Assembly (NCBI RefSeq): GCF_900177375.1
Contig: NZ_FWZU01000007.1
Location: forward strand, 1-64,000
Direction: 5' to 3'
DNA from: Desulfovibrio gilichinskyi
GTDB taxonomy: Bacteria; Desulfobacterota; Desulfovibrionia; Desulfovibrionales; Desulfovibrionaceae
DNA length: 64,000 nt
The translations under genes were made by a program, and so were the position numbers. Below are positions 44,734 through 54,636 of this stretch, piece after piece; the stretch's first letter is position 1, and every line of letters begins with the position of its first letter. The notes beneath the pieces are model-generated. The model saw nothing but the letters and a program-made list of their open reading frames with translations, was not told the DNA's origin and made no database searches.

Positions 44734-45831
44734 ATGAATAAAATAATATCAGACTTCTATAGAGTCTTCATCCACCCAATTGATCCAGGCTTATTTATAA
44801 CAAAATATGCAGCTAAATCTGTTGTTGCATGTATTGTTGCCCTCGCTCTTTCGTACTTGGTCGGTTTCCGTGGTCATAACTTGGCTTGGTGCGTGTACGG
44901 ATCATTGATTGTTGTTATCTTCAGGGCCGGTAACACACTTAAAAAACGCAAAATGGTAGCGGCTGCTATTTGTTTTGCCACTATCATCCTTGTACCTGTT
45001 ACCACCGTCTTAGCCAGTCATTTATATCTTTCTGCTGCTTATCTTTTTATTTTATCTTTTTTGATCTTTTTTACGCCTGTTATCGGCGGAACGGCTGCAT
45101 CGACAGGAATCGGGGTGTTAATTGTCAATCTTATAGCATTAAATTCGCCTGATACGTTCACAGCCGGACTTTTGCGGTCAGGGTGTATTCTTTTTGGCAG
45201 TACAATTTCATATTTTGTTATTTTCCACCTTTGGCCCTTGCATCCTGAGAAAATTCTTTCAAAAGCAGGCGGGGTCGCGCTGTCTGATATAGGCGATTAT
45301 TTCAGGGCCGTGGCAGAGTCGGACGGTACTCCTGAAGACCGTAAACGCATTACGGTAATTCATGACAGATCAATTGAGTCGCTTAGGCGTTACAGAAGAT
45401 TTATGGAGGCCATGAACATTGATCCTGTGAAGAATCTTGGTAAATACGAAGGACCGTCTGCTCTTTATGCTTTGCTGATAAGGTTGCTAGAAGCCGTTGT
45501 GGGACTTGCGAACAGTGCTAATTTCGCTGAGCATAGCCATGCTTTTACCATGCTTAGATTTAAATTTTCAGAATTAACTTTGAAAAGTTCGATTGTTTTT
45601 GATGTTCTGGCTGCAAAAGTTTCTACCGGTAAAGGGAATATTGATCTTAGTGAGATAAATTCTGGAATATCAGAGCTTGAACGAGAATTGTTGGATCTTG
45701 GCGCATATAAAAGGGATGGCGGGCTTCGTGATGAGTTTTTGGAAGCGTGGGGAGCCTTGTACGGTCTTAGAAATTTAAGTCTTGAATTTGATGAAATGAG
45801 CCGCGTTACCCTCGGCGGGGGGGCGGTGTGA
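44734..45831 (+). CDS. FUSC/YccS-type membrane protein (first of a tandem pair)
   Basis: 365 residues. The N-terminal half has about six membrane segments (AAKSVVACIVALALSYLVGF, then NLAWCVYGSLIVVIFRAG, and LYLSAAYLFILSFLIFFTP). The C-terminal half is soluble and helical (about 180-365). This is the aromatic-acid exporter/fusaric acid resistance-like layout. The ATG follows TAGGTA with a poor ribosome binding site. Its stop overlaps the start of the second FUSC gene by 4 bases. Both halves seem to act together as an efflux or envelope complex; substrate unknown. Confidence 0.75.
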   Translation: MNKIISDFYRVFIHPIDPGLFITKYAAKSVVACIVALALSYLVGFRGHNLAWCVYGSLIVVIFRAGNTLKKRKMVAAAICFATIILVPVTTVLASHLYLSAAYLFILSFLIFFTPVIGGTAASTGIGVLIVNLIALNSPDTFTAGLLRSGCILFGSTISYFVIFHLWPLHPEKILSKAGGVALSDIGDYFRAVAESDGTPEDRKRITVIHDRSIESLRRYRRFMEAMNIDPVKNLGKYEGPSALYALLIRLLEAVVGLANSANFAEHSHAFTMLRFKFSELTLKSSIVFDVLAAKVSTGKGNIDLSEINSGISELERELLDLGAYKRDGGLRDEFLEAWGALYGLRNLSLEFDEMSRVTLGGGAV

Positions 45832-46925
45832 TAAAGGAGGCTTTACATACTTTACGCAAAGAAATGCGCTCTGATTCCCCTCCGTTCAGACATGCGGTGC
45901 GGGCGGCGATAGCAATTACCGTGGCAGTCATTGCTTCAAGATATCTCGGCCTACGTCACGCCATGTGGCTTCCGGTAAGTGTTATCGTGATCATGCGCCC
46001 TTCTGTAGGAGGAACACTTCGGCTTGGTTGGCGCAGGCTGTGGGGGACAGTTCTCGGGGCTTCTCTTGGAGTAGGAATCCTTATTCTTGATCCGGGGAAT
46101 AAAATTTTAGCCGGGTTGATAATACTTTCATTTTTTCTGGTTATTTTGCTCCGCGTCTATAACTATACGGCTTTTTCATGCGCATTAACGGCCGGAGTCA
46201 TTTTACTGCTGGGCATCTTTTTTGTTGATGGCTGGCAATTCGGGGTAGAGCGTGTTCTCGATACTGTTCTTGGAGTTGCCATAGGAATTGCCGCTTCTTT
46301 CGGTGTGTGGCCTAACATGGCCAGGAAAAATCTTCGCCAGAAGATGGCTGACCTTATACACTCGCAGGGTGTTCACTTTGAAAAACTAAGTGAGTCATAT
46401 CTTTCCGGCGGTGTAAGTGAAAGCGAGCTGGTTGAATCCCGCATTGCCGCATCTCAAAAGCTTGATGAATGTGCTGAAGCTTTCCGCGAAGCTTGCGCTG
46501 AGCCGGGATTAAGATCATGGCAAAGAGAGAACCTCACTCGATTAATCAGAGTTTTTGTTCGCATGCACAGTTTGCTTATAGCAATGTCTACCATTATTCG
46601 CAGAGGATATGGCGGCCCTCTTCCAGCTATAGCTGACGGAATGCGAAATGTTTTGCTGATGACTCAGCAGCATTATGCATGGCTTGAAAATTACGCTCTT
46701 GAGTCTGAGCACTGCGAAATTCATCCTGATTTTGAAAATGTTATTAACGATTTTATGCTCGCAGTCGGGGATGCCCGCGTTCGCGGTGATTTTGAAGATG
46801 TGCCGCTTGAAAGGCGGAACAATATTTCAGCGTTCATATGGAATATCCGTTCACTTGGCGGAGAAATAGCGCGCGCAGGGCGCAGAATCTGTGAACTTCG
46901 TTACGGTCGCGAGGAATCGTCTTAA
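45828..46925 (+). CDS. FUSC-family membrane protein (second of a tandem pair)
   Basis: 365 residues, the same length as the preceding gene. Typical FUSC segment: FRHAVRAAIAITVAVIASRY, then LGLRHAMWLPVSVIVIMRPS and TLRLGWRRLWGTVLGASLGV, with a characteristic R-P-S/D..T..R.G.R..GT pattern (about 55-75). This copy keeps the family signature better than its neighbour. The C-terminal soluble half is helical. An ATG start overlaps the previous stop (ATGA-type coupling at 45828-45831), suggesting a two-subunit complex. Substrate unknown. Confidence 0.82.
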   Translation: MIKEALHTLRKEMRSDSPPFRHAVRAAIAITVAVIASRYLGLRHAMWLPVSVIVIMRPSVGGTLRLGWRRLWGTVLGASLGVGILILDPGNKILAGLIILSFFLVILLRVYNYTAFSCALTAGVILLLGIFFVDGWQFGVERVLDTVLGVAIGIAASFGVWPNMARKNLRQKMADLIHSQGVHFEKLSESYLSGGVSESELVESRIAASQKLDECAEAFREACAEPGLRSWQRENLTRLIRVFVRMHSLLIAMSTIIRRGYGGPLPAIADGMRNVLLMTQQHYAWLENYALESEHCEIHPDFENVINDFMLAVGDARVRGDFEDVPLERRNNISAFIWNIRSLGGEIARAGRRICELRYGREESS

Positions 46926-46951
46926 CCTCTTTAATCCAAGGAAAGTGATAA

Positions 46952-48070
46952 ATGTCGCAAAGCGATACTCCATATACTTTTGACAGGGTAGTCCGGCTTG
47001 TGCTGGCGGGAACTTCTCTTTGGCTTACGGTCCTTTTACTTTCGTCTTTAAGCGAAGTGTTGCTTCCTTTTGCGGTTGCGCTGACACTCGCATATCTGCT
47101 TAATCCGCTTGTTGAACTGACTGGTAAAATCATTAAAAACCGGATGGCTGCGGTGCTCGTCACCTTGACAGTAATAATTGTTCCGGCTGGCAAACTTCTC
47201 TGGGTAGCTTTGCGAATGGTTGGATCAGAACTAAGTCATATCGGGCAGTTACTTGCTATTCTTGTTAATGACTCGGCTGCGGCAAAACGCGCTGCAGAAT
47301 ATTTACCGGCAGACTTATGGAAGTTTGTGACGGATCTGGCGAAAAATGACGATGTCCGTAGTTTTTTGAGCGAAGCAGGCGTGACCGATATGCTTCAAAC
47401 TTTAGCGCATAAGGCTGTCCCGGGAATTGTAAATCTGGTAAGCGGTTCCGCGCAGGTTCTTGTCGCATTCGCCGGTATATTTGTGATAATTTTATATCTT
47501 GTTTTTCTGCTGGCTGATTATGATAAACTTCGCAGTTGGCGTTCACAGCTTCCTGAAAAATATCGTGACAGGGTATCCTCATTTATTGACGAATTCACCC
47601 ATATATCTAATCGCTATTTTCGCACGCAGGCTTTCATTGCTCTTATTATCGGGTGTCTTTTTTCAACAGGATTCCTTATTATAGGCTTGCCGCTAGCCAT
47701 CCTGTTAGGGCTTCTCATCGGCGTGCTCAATATGGTTCCATATTTACAGATAGCAGGGCTTATACCTGCATTTCTGTTTGCAGGAGTGAGCGCGCTTGCA
47801 ACAGGAACAAGTTTGTGGGCTGGATTTGCCGGAGTTGCCGCGGTCTTTGTAGTTGTGCAGATTATACAGGATGCTGTGCTGGTTCCTAAGCTTCAGGGTG
47901 AAAGTCTGGGACTGTCGCCGTGGATGATTCTGCTGTCGTTGTCCGTATGGGGAAAGCTGTTAGGCTTTTTAGGGCTTGTTATGGCATTGCCGCTAAGCTG
48001 TATGGCGCTTGCTCTTTATCGGCAGTATGTTGCGGGGCGGGATGTAATAAAAAAGGGTCTACAGCCTTAA
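46952..48070 (+). CDS. AI-2E family transporter/permease (PF01594)
   Basis: 372 residues, with about eight membrane helices and a soluble insertion between the first and the later group. Marks are VLLPFAVALTLAYLLNPLVE, then YLVFLLADYDKLRSWRSQLP and FIDEFTHISNRYFRTQAFIA, plus LGLLIGVLNMVPYL with the family's P-Y. Members include TqsA and sodium/proton antiporters, so a substrate is not assigned. The ATG follows AAGGAAAG. The last seven codons and stop fall inside the 52-bp direct repeat that is present again at 50734, so the gene's 3' end is duplicated. Confidence 0.85.
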   Translation: MSQSDTPYTFDRVVRLVLAGTSLWLTVLLLSSLSEVLLPFAVALTLAYLLNPLVELTGKIIKNRMAAVLVTLTVIIVPAGKLLWVALRMVGSELSHIGQLLAILVNDSAAAKRAAEYLPADLWKFVTDLAKNDDVRSFLSEAGVTDMLQTLAHKAVPGIVNLVSGSAQVLVAFAGIFVIILYLVFLLADYDKLRSWRSQLPEKYRDRVSSFIDEFTHISNRYFRTQAFIALIIGCLFSTGFLIIGLPLAILLGLLIGVLNMVPYLQIAGLIPAFLFAGVSALATGTSLWAGFAGVAAVFVVVQIIQDAVLVPKLQGESLGLSPWMILLSLSVWGKLLGFLGLVMALPLSCMALALYRQYVAGRDVIKKGLQP

Positions 48071-48097
48071 CTGTAAACCCTTTGAAGTTATTTTGTT
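48046..48097. repeat. 52-bp direct repeat, left copy (3' end of the AI-2E gene plus terminator)
   Basis: Identical over 52 bases to 50734-50785. The core is AAGGGTCTACAG CCTTAA CTGTAAACCC. It covers the last codons and stop of the AI-2E gene and folds as a terminator (48052-48083). The minus-strand T run (TTTTTT) makes it the likely terminator of the chemoreceptor gene. Confidence 0.9.
48052..48083 (-). terminator. Rho-independent terminator of the chemoreceptor gene (in left repeat copy)
   Basis: Hairpin AAAGGGTCTACAG / CTGTAAACCCTTT with one mismatch and a 6-base loop. On the minus strand it is followed by six T residues, 26 bases downstream of the receptor stop. Confidence 0.7.
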
Positions 48098-48108
48098 CTT
48101 TAGAGGCC

Positions 48109-50532
48109 TTATTCTATGGCACTTTTGATGGTAGGGGCGTATTTTGTGTCAATTCCTTTTATGTGGTCAGTGAGCCAGTGTTTAAGAAAAGCCATGAGTT
48201 CAGAGCTCATGGCTATCTTGCCGTTTTTGAACTCTTTTTCGAATGTCTTAACCTGGGCAACAAGGTCACTATGAATTTCTTTATGTTGCTCGATGTCCTC
48301 GTAGCCGTGTTTTTCCAACATGTTCTCTTCAAATTCAAAGTGACTGACTGTGTACTCCCTTAATTCCTTGAAAATTTCCGCAAGAACATCAGCTCCTTTG
48401 CTTTGGCTCATGGCGCCATTCAGGAGGTTAATTAATTCCACCAACCGTTTGTGCTGGCTGTCGATCTCATCAATTCCAAGCATAAGGGAATCATTCCACT
48501 TGATAAGATCTTTGTATTCTTTCAATCTAACCTTTTTTACTTGTGAAGAAGGAACTGCAATAACTGGTTTTACCGGTGGAACCGGCTGCGCAGGTTTGCG
48601 CTTTGGCGAGGATTTCAGCCATGTGTTAGTTTCGATTGGCAGCACTTTCGATACCAATTCAAGCGGTTCGTGATCCTTTGAATCTTCGTTAACGTCATAT
48701 GCGCTATTTTCATCTAATTCAAAAAAATCCATAGTCTGCTGCAATGTGTTGACCTGAGTGTAAAACGATTCCGACATGGACGTGAGATTTTCCGCAGTAG
48801 AAACATTATCTTGTACTACATGACTTAACTGCTGTATGGCGCTGTTTATTTCTTCTGTTTCTTCTCTTTGTTCAACAGAGGCCGCAGCTATTTTCTGTAT
48901 CAACTCAGAGTTGCCCTTGATATCCGGAACCAGTTTTTCCAGCCGTTGGCCGGCCTGCGTTGCCACTTGAACCGTAGATTTTGCAAGGTTGTTGATTTCG
49001 GAGGCGGCTATTCTGCTCAGTTCTGCTAGTTTACGAACCTCTGCCGCAACCACCGCAAACCCTTTGCCCATCTCGCCTGCTCGCGCGGCTTCGATTGCTG
49101 CATTGAGGGCGAGCAAGTTGGTCTGGCGTGCTATTTCTTCGACTACCGTGATTTTCTCTGCAATGGTTTTCATGGAATCCACGGCTTTTGTCATTGCTTT
49201 ACCACTTATTTCAGCGTCTTCGGAAAGGCGTAATGAACCTTCTTCAGCCTGACTTGCGTCCTTTGTGTTCTGCTGGATCGATACAGTCATCTGTTCCATG
49301 GATGATGAAATGTTTTCTAGGCCGGCGGCTTGAATAGAAAAGGCCTGATCCAGCTTTTTTGATGCGTGATCCATGTCTTTGCCGTTATAAGTCAAGTTGT
49401 TAACTATATCTTGAATCCTGCATACGATCCCTCCAACTTCCGTAGTAACGGAGTTGAGATAATTCGCCAGAATACCAATTTCATTGTTCATCTCCAAGCT
49501 TAGCCTCTCTGTGACTTTACCACGGGCTATACCTCTGGCAAAGTCAATGGTTTTGTTCATCGGATAGGTTACGTTGCGATTTACGAAAAAAAATACGCTG
49601 GCTATGATTGTCAGGAGCGCACAGAATATAATGAGTATGAGCAGCTTTGCAGTCTTCATTGTCTGATTCAGGCTGGTTAAGACTCCAGCACTGGGTTCTG
49701 CTATGAGATTAATTCCCATCAGGTTGCCGTTAACATCACTCAGCGTTTTTGATGTAATGAAATATCCGTTTTGTATTCCGTATGTGTTTGCGAGCAGTGT
49801 CGGCAGGTCAATTCTGCTGAAGTAATTGGAAACATTTTTGGAAAACCATTCGTCATTTGCAGAGTGGTATTGGCCGATTTTGATGTTCTTATTAATCTTT
49901 GCAATGCTATTTGATATTTCAGGTGTGATAAGCAGCATGTACAAACTGTTTTCAGTTTCAAAGTCTTTGGCAATATTTCCTAATCCTTGAATGAATTGCA
50001 GATATCCAACATGTTTACCCTGATAGTTCAAAAGTGCGGTTCCTCGCAGAGTTATGCCGCTTTTGTCCACTACAAATCCGGCTACAGCTTTACCTGATTT
50101 CCTGACTTGCATAAGTATTGGCTTTATTTCTTCAGATGTTTCACCGAATTGTCCCGGGGCCCAGCTTTTGAAAAAAATTTTCCCTTCGGAATCCAATATT
50201 TGAATTCTTATGTCATGAAAGTTTGATTCAGTTTTGAATGCTGCGACGATATTATCGACAATCCTCGTCAGTTCTGAACGATTCTGACCTGCAAGCAGTT
50301 TAGGAATCTCGCCGGAGTTTGCGAGGGAAATGGTATTTGTGATGGCGATTTTTTTCCCTTTATCGATGCGTTGTTCAAGGATTCGAATTAATTCCTGCGA
50401 TTTTTCTTGCATCACGTCCGCTGTGATTTTTTTGTTTTTGTAGTAATAGACTGCACAGCATACTATGATTATAGCTCCTGTAATCAGCAGTAAGCGCTTC
50501 AGAAGCAGACCGTTCAGATTTTTTTTCTTCAT
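48109..50532 (-). CDS. Methyl-accepting chemotaxis protein with C-terminal bacteriohemerythrin domain (DcrH-like)
   Basis: 807 residues. TM1 about 13-29, a periplasmic sensor of about 260 residues (double-cache-like, [14 protein letters not shown]), TM2 about 293-313 and HAMP about 315-370. The signalling domain has [20 protein letters not shown] and [15 protein letters not shown] (about 480-510). The C-terminal hemerythrin domain (about 675-800) carries the di-iron ligand pattern [21 protein letters not shown] and [11 protein letters not shown]. In Desulfovibrio DcrH the domain binds oxygen and guides oxygen avoidance, so the same role is likely. It lies alone between two 52-bp direct repeats. 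Confidence 0.92.
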   Translation of the reverse strand: MKKKNLNGLLLKRLLLITGAIIIVCCAVYYYKNKKITADVMQEKSQELIRILEQRIDKGKKIAITNTISLANSGEIPKLLAGQNRSELTRIVDNIVAAFKTESNFHDIRIQILDSEGKIFFKSWAPGQFGETSEEIKPILMQVRKSGKAVAGFVVDKSGITLRGTALLNYQGKHVGYLQFIQGLGNIAKDFETENSLYMLLITPEISNSIAKINKNIKIGQYHSANDEWFSKNVSNYFSRIDLPTLLANTYGIQNGYFITSKTLSDVNGNLMGINLIAEPSAGVLTSLNQTMKTAKLLILIIFCALLTIIASVFFFVNRNVTYPMNKTIDFARGIARGKVTERLSLEMNNEIGILANYLNSVTTEVGGIVCRIQDIVNNLTYNGKDMDHASKKLDQAFSIQAAGLENISSSMEQMTVSIQQNTKDASQAEEGSLRLSEDAEISGKAMTKAVDSMKTIAEKITVVEEIARQTNLLALNAAIEAARAGEMGKGFAVVAAEVRKLAELSRIAASEINNLAKSTVQVATQAGQRLEKLVPDIKGNSELIQKIAAASVEQREETEEINSAIQQLSHVVQDNVSTAENLTSMSESFYTQVNTLQQTMDFFELDENSAYDVNEDSKDHEPLELVSKVLPIETNTWLKSSPKRKPAQPVPPVKPVIAVPSSQVKKVRLKEYKDLIKWNDSLMLGIDEIDSQHKRLVELINLLNGAMSQSKGADVLAEIFKELREYTVSHFEFEENMLEKHGYEDIEQHKEIHSDLVAQVKTFEKEFKNGKIAMSSELMAFLKHWLTDHIKGIDTKYAPTIKSAIE

Positions 50533-50733
50533 GTTTATCCCTTCTGCATCAGGTGATTAAGTGGCAAGGCCGCATTTAGTATTGTATACGTCCGATAAAA
50601 AAGTAGATAACGATAGTTAATAATACATATTTCATAAATAAGTTCAAGCTTGCTGTATTATAATCTTGAAAGGTGAAGGCGTGGTGATTTATTTTCTGAG
50701 AATAGTCCGGACTATATAATTTTATGCTTTAGC

Positions 50734-50785
50734 AATAAAAAAGGGTCTACAGCCTTAACTGTAAACCCTTTGAAGTTATTTTGTT
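50734..50785. repeat. 52-bp direct repeat, right copy
   Basis: Exact copy of 48046-48097, 2688 bases apart. Here it is not attached to an AI-2E gene; it keeps the last codons (KKGLQP and stop) as a remnant. The hairpin at 50740-50771 with the minus-strand T run serves as terminator for the gtr cassette, whose last stop is at 50795. Confidence 0.9.
50740..50771 (-). terminator. Rho-independent terminator of the gtr cassette (in right repeat copy)
   Basis: Same hairpin as at 48052-48083, 24 bases beyond the gtrA stop, followed on the minus strand by TTTTTT. Confidence 0.7.
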
Positions 50786-50794
50786 TTAGTCCGC

Positions 50795-51184
50795 CTACAT
50801 ATCTTTTTTAAAAGTAAAAAAACGATTAATTGTGTATTGCGCGGCAACTACAATGCAAAGTGCTGCCATCTTAGCAAGAACACTGTTGATATGGAAATAT
50901 TCCACCAGCGTAAGCATAATGAAATTTGATGCAACTATGCCGCTTAATCCTATAGTAAAAAATATAAAACAACGTTTAAAGAAGTTATTGTTAACTTTGA
51001 AATTGAATTTGTAATTAAAAATAAAGTTATTCAATATGCCAAGGCATGAACTTATTGTGTTGGCAATTATGTAGTGGTCATCAAAAATTGAATTTAAGAT
51101 GTAAAAAGACCCAAAATCAACCACTGCTCCCCATATACCTATCAAAATATATAGAACAAGATGTCTGTCGAGAATGTTTTTCAT
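50795..51184 (-). CDS. gtrA: GtrA-family membrane protein
   Basis: 129 residues, four membrane segments. Family marks: YILIGIWGAVVDFGSFYILN (about 11-30), a loop containing ANTISSCLGILNNFIFNYKF (the N-F..N..F pattern), and the C-terminal QYTINRFFTF. GtrA flips a lipid-linked glucose across the inner membrane for O-antigen modification. Third gene of the minus-strand cassette, 8 bases after the glucosyltransferase stop. Confidence 0.85.
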   Translation of the reverse strand: MKNILDRHLVLYILIGIWGAVVDFGSFYILNSIFDDHYIIANTISSCLGILNNFIFNYKFNFKVNNNFFKRCFIFFTIGLSGIVASNFIMLTLVEYFHINSVLAKMAALCIVVAAQYTINRFFTFKKDM

Positions 51185-51192
51185 ATTTAATA

Positions 51193-52692
51193 TTATTTAA
51201 ATTTCAGCAATAAATCTGAGTTATACTTGTAGAGTGTGTAGTAATAGCTGTCGTTTATAATAGGCAGTGTTGTGATGTCTATTTTTGCTTTGAGCGGTTC
51301 CTGTTCAATGTCCTGATAATTTTCTTTTGCCAGAGCGCATCCTAAGTAGGGTAGGCGGTACTTAAATCCCCAAGGGTTATTGGTGTCCAAGTTGCTCATA
51401 ATCGGGAATATTTTGATAATACGTTTAAAATAATTTGAGCGTGGAAGGTAACCGGAATAGTAAAGTCTGGTTCTGTTATCCGGTAGGGTGTCATTAATTT
51501 CCGAGACAATGGAAGATATCATCGGCTGCTGAAAGTCGTATTCTATCTTAACAAGATTTCCGCTTATATAACTGAATCCATACGCAGACAGCATTACGGG
51601 AACAATCAGCCAGCATAAAATTTTCTTGTTTTTAATTGCCCAGCTGGGCACAAGCATCAGGAACGCAGTTAAGCCGCTGAAAGATGTTAAAACCTGTAAG
51701 ATTACTCTGGAAGATCCTTTTAAAAAGGCCATATGTACAAAAGAAAAAACAAATATAATCAGCGGTGCAAGTACAATAAACAGCAGAGCTGTTTTACTTC
51801 CGGCGCTGATATTTGCTGCGGTGATGTTTTTCTTATATAAATGAACAACAAACAGAATACTTATGACGAGTAACAATGCCAAAATGATTGTCTGTTGCTG
51901 GCTTAATGAATCAAATATTGCTGTAACCATTCTCAGACAGTTATCAAAAAAGACACTTACACTGTCACTTGAAAAGTTAAGTGTTTTTGCATTAGCGGCG
52001 CGGCGTGCAATGTTGGCGATAAAGAATAATTTTAAAAAAAGTTTATAAGCAGCAAAAGCCAGCACAAGTTGTATTACGCGGTTTAGAAGTGTTTTGAAAA
52101 TTCCGGTAAACTGGTTTTTATATACGCTGTGCACAAGTTCTATCACAGCCAACGACATAAAGAAGCCTAGTGAAGCCTGATATGAATTCATGCTTAAAAA
52201 TATGCAGAGAATACATTTGGCATAATAAGAAATTTTCTTTTTACCGCTTTCTGGAACGGCGAGAGTAAAAGGTATTATAAGCAATACTAAGCTTAAGGCC
52301 AGGCCTATACTATCCAGTTGATAGACAAACAGGCGGACTAAATAAGGATTAAAGACAAATCCCAAAGCGATTATTGCTGAAATATACGGGCTGTCCACAT
52401 CAATGAACAATCTTTTAATCATAAATCCGCCGAAGGTGAATATAGGGACGGATAACAGCAGCGGTAGCGGGGCTGGGTCGAAAATGGATGTTGAATGAAC
52501 CAGAAAACGGACGATTATCGACGGAAGCAGACGACCGTCATCATCCCATGAATTGCCTTTTAAGATTCTGGAAAAATCATCATTGTAAGGGCAGTTCGAT
52601 ATAAGCATCGGCAGAACATACAGCAATGTCAGTCCGGCAAAGAGCAGGATGAAAATCTTATCTTCCTTGGTCAGTTTAAACTCTTGCATCAT
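51193..52692 (-). CDS. Membrane glucosyltransferase of the Glucos_trans_II (GtrII/GtrIII-like) family
   Basis: 499 residues with about ten membrane helices and a final periplasmic part. The N-terminal VLPMLISNCPYNDDFSRIL with RDDF-like D-D pair (about 24-42) and GNSWDDDGRLLPSIIVRFL after it match the family signature at the start of these enzymes. In gtr cassettes this serotype-specific protein transfers the lipid-linked sugar to O-antigen or another surface glycan. Middle gene of the cassette, 15 bases after gtrB. The acceptor is unknown. Confidence 0.75.
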   Translation of the reverse strand: MMQEFKLTKEDKIFILLFAGLTLLYVLPMLISNCPYNDDFSRILKGNSWDDDGRLLPSIIVRFLVHSTSIFDPAPLPLLLSVPIFTFGGFMIKRLFIDVDSPYISAIIALGFVFNPYLVRLFVYQLDSIGLALSLVLLIIPFTLAVPESGKKKISYYAKCILCIFLSMNSYQASLGFFMSLAVIELVHSVYKNQFTGIFKTLLNRVIQLVLAFAAYKLFLKLFFIANIARRAANAKTLNFSSDSVSVFFDNCLRMVTAIFDSLSQQQTIILALLLVISILFVVHLYKKNITAANISAGSKTALLFIVLAPLIIFVFSFVHMAFLKGSSRVILQVLTSFSGLTAFLMLVPSWAIKNKKILCWLIVPVMLSAYGFSYISGNLVKIEYDFQQPMISSIVSEINDTLPDNRTRLYYSGYLPRSNYFKRIIKIFPIMSNLDTNNPWGFKYRLPYLGCALAKENYQDIEQEPLKAKIDITTLPIINDSYYYTLYKYNSDLLLKFK

Positions 52693-52707
52693 TTCTCCAG
52701 AATTGCC

Positions 52708-53640
52708 TTATAAAATTTCACGTATAATAAAAACAGGTCTGTTTTTTGATTCCATATAGGTGCGGCCCAGATATTCTCCAAGCGTTCCTATTCCTATCAG
52801 TTGCAGCCCGCCTAAAAATGTGACTGCGACCATAAGTGACGCGTAACCGGGCACATCAATACCCATGAAAAGGACCTGTATTAAAATCTTGAGTGTTAAA
52901 ATAAAAGATATTCCTGCCACCAGAATGCCTACATAAGTCCAAATGCGTAAAGGGACAGTTCCGAAACTGGTTAATCCTTCCAGCGCAAAATTCCATAATT
53001 TCCAGCCGTTAAATTTGGATTCTCCGGCAGCTCTTTCTTCACGTACATATTCAATCTGGGTACTTTTAAAGCCCACCCATGCAAAAAGTCCTTTCATAAA
53101 CCGCGTGGATTCCGGCAGGCTGTTAAGTGCATCCACAACTTGGCGGGACATTAATCTGTAATCCCCCACGTTATCAGGCATCGGCGGTGATGAGATTTTA
53201 TTATGCAACTTGTAAAACCATTTTGCGCTGAAACGCTTTAAAAATGAGTCACTGTCTCTGTTGCTGCGATGCGCAAGGACAACATCAAAACCTTCGCGCC
53301 ATTTAACCACCATCTCAGCAATAAGTTCAGGCGGGTCTTGCAGATCCACATCAATCGGTATGGTTATGTCACCTTTTGCATGCTGCAAACCAGCGGTCAG
53401 AGCTGCTTCTTTGCCAAAGTTGCGGCTGAAATCAATAATTTTAATCTGCGGATAGGTTGCTTTTAAGGCAATGAGGTTTTCCAGAGTGCGGTCCGTGCTG
53501 CCGTCATTGATGAAAATATATTCGGCCTGAATATCAGGGATGGTTTTAAGTACTTCGGCAACACGTTTCATAAACATGCTCAGAACATGTTCTTCATTAT
53601 ATACAGGAACAATAAGGGATAATAATTTGTTTTCTGCCAC
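52708..53640 (-). CDS. gtrB: Polyprenyl-phosphate glucosyltransferase (GT2, GtrB-like)
   Basis: 310 residues. GT2 domain: LSLIVPVYNEEHVLSMFMKR (about 6-25), FINDGSTDRTLENL, DFSRNFGKEAALTAGLQHAK, and the DXD-type IPIDVDLQDPPELI, followed by two C-terminal membrane helices (WTYVGILVAGISFILTLKIL, VTFLGGLQLIGIGTLGEYLG). Makes the undecaprenyl-phosphate sugar on the cytoplasmic face. First gene of the gtr cassette. Confidence 0.92.
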   Translation of the reverse strand: MAENKLLSLIVPVYNEEHVLSMFMKRVAEVLKTIPDIQAEYIFINDGSTDRTLENLIALKATYPQIKIIDFSRNFGKEAALTAGLQHAKGDITIPIDVDLQDPPELIAEMVVKWREGFDVVLAHRSNRDSDSFLKRFSAKWFYKLHNKISSPPMPDNVGDYRLMSRQVVDALNSLPESTRFMKGLFAWVGFKSTQIEYVREERAAGESKFNGWKLWNFALEGLTSFGTVPLRIWTYVGILVAGISFILTLKILIQVLFMGIDVPGYASLMVAVTFLGGLQLIGIGTLGEYLGRTYMESKNRPVFIIREIL

Positions 53641-53857
53641 TTGTTACGGTCCTTGAGTGTATTGTGTTGCACATGTCTTTGGGATCGTGAAACTTTTATT
53701 GTGAATGTATGGAGAAGTCAAGGATAGAGGGGGAGAGAGGTATACCTGTATAAGCTCATTGATTGTTGTCATTTGTTGATTGTGATCAATTAAAGTGGCA
53801 ATTACTGAAATGCTACATAAATAACGGACAGCCAGTTTTAGGTTAGGCAGCTATTTA

Positions 53858-54345
53858 TTGTTTACGGTTATATTCTTGTTCAAACTGTTCCGGTGAAACA
53901 TAACCGATACTGGCATGTCTTCGTTTCCTGTTGTAGAAAATTTCAAGGTAAATAAAAATATCCTGCCTTGCTTGTTCTCTGGTTTTGTACGTCGTACGAT
54001 AAACACGTTCCCTTTTCAGTTTACTGAAAAAATTCTCTGCGACAGCATTATCCCAACAGTTTCCTCTACGATTCATACTGCTTATACAGTCGGATCTGCG
54101 AAGAGCCGATGAAAAAGAAGAACTCGTGTACTGACTCCCTTGGTCCGTGTGAAAAAGCACATTTCCCGAAGGCCGTCTGTTGCGGAACGCCATATCTAAA
54201 GCCTTACAAGCCAACTCTGCATCAACACGGTTAGACATAGCCCAACCCACTATTTTCCTGGAAAAGATATCTTGCACAGCGGCAAGGTAGAGCCAACCTT
54301 CTCTCGTCGGGATGTATGTTATCTCCGAAACCCATACACCTTCCC
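53858..54345 (-). pseudogene. IS3-family transposase OrfB remnant, 5' truncated with an internal deletion
   Basis: The minus strand reads VWVSEITYIPTREGWLYLAA then VQDIFSRKIVGWAMSN, FHTDQGSQYTS and MNRRGNCWDNAVAENFFSKL, ending at SPEQFEQEYNRKQ. The second and third catalytic acidic residues of the integrase core are present (D in HTDQGSQY, E in AVAENFFS). Upstream the frame is lost: a different frame before 54345 reads EAARQSYLDSGKVYGFRR, a piece from further forward in OrfB. This implies a deletion between the two pieces. The N-terminal half and OrfA are missing, so the copy is dead. It is not obviously the same IS as at position 1. Confidence 0.75.
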
Positions 54346-54636
54346 ACTGTCCAAATAAGACTGGCGTGCAGCCTCAATAATTATTTCCCGTTGTTTCTCC
54401 TGCATGAGCTGACCTTAACCTCTCGCGCTGTGTCCGTCATCTATAGAGCAGTTCGCCGCAACAATCTTTCTATGGACTCACCTTTCGTTTGGTGTAGTAT
54501 AAATATTATAAAAGATCCCTTCATGTTTTGACAAGCTATTGTGATCAATTCTTCTCAGTAACACTTCCAGAGGCACTTGAATGAGGCAAAATTATTGGCA
54601 ACAACATAATTGTATTTTCACTGGCATGAGACTGTT

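Noticed and set aside
54316-54531. 71-codon plus-strand frame upstream of the response regulator
   Set aside because: It is antisense to the IS3 transposase relic, and its residues show no family pattern.
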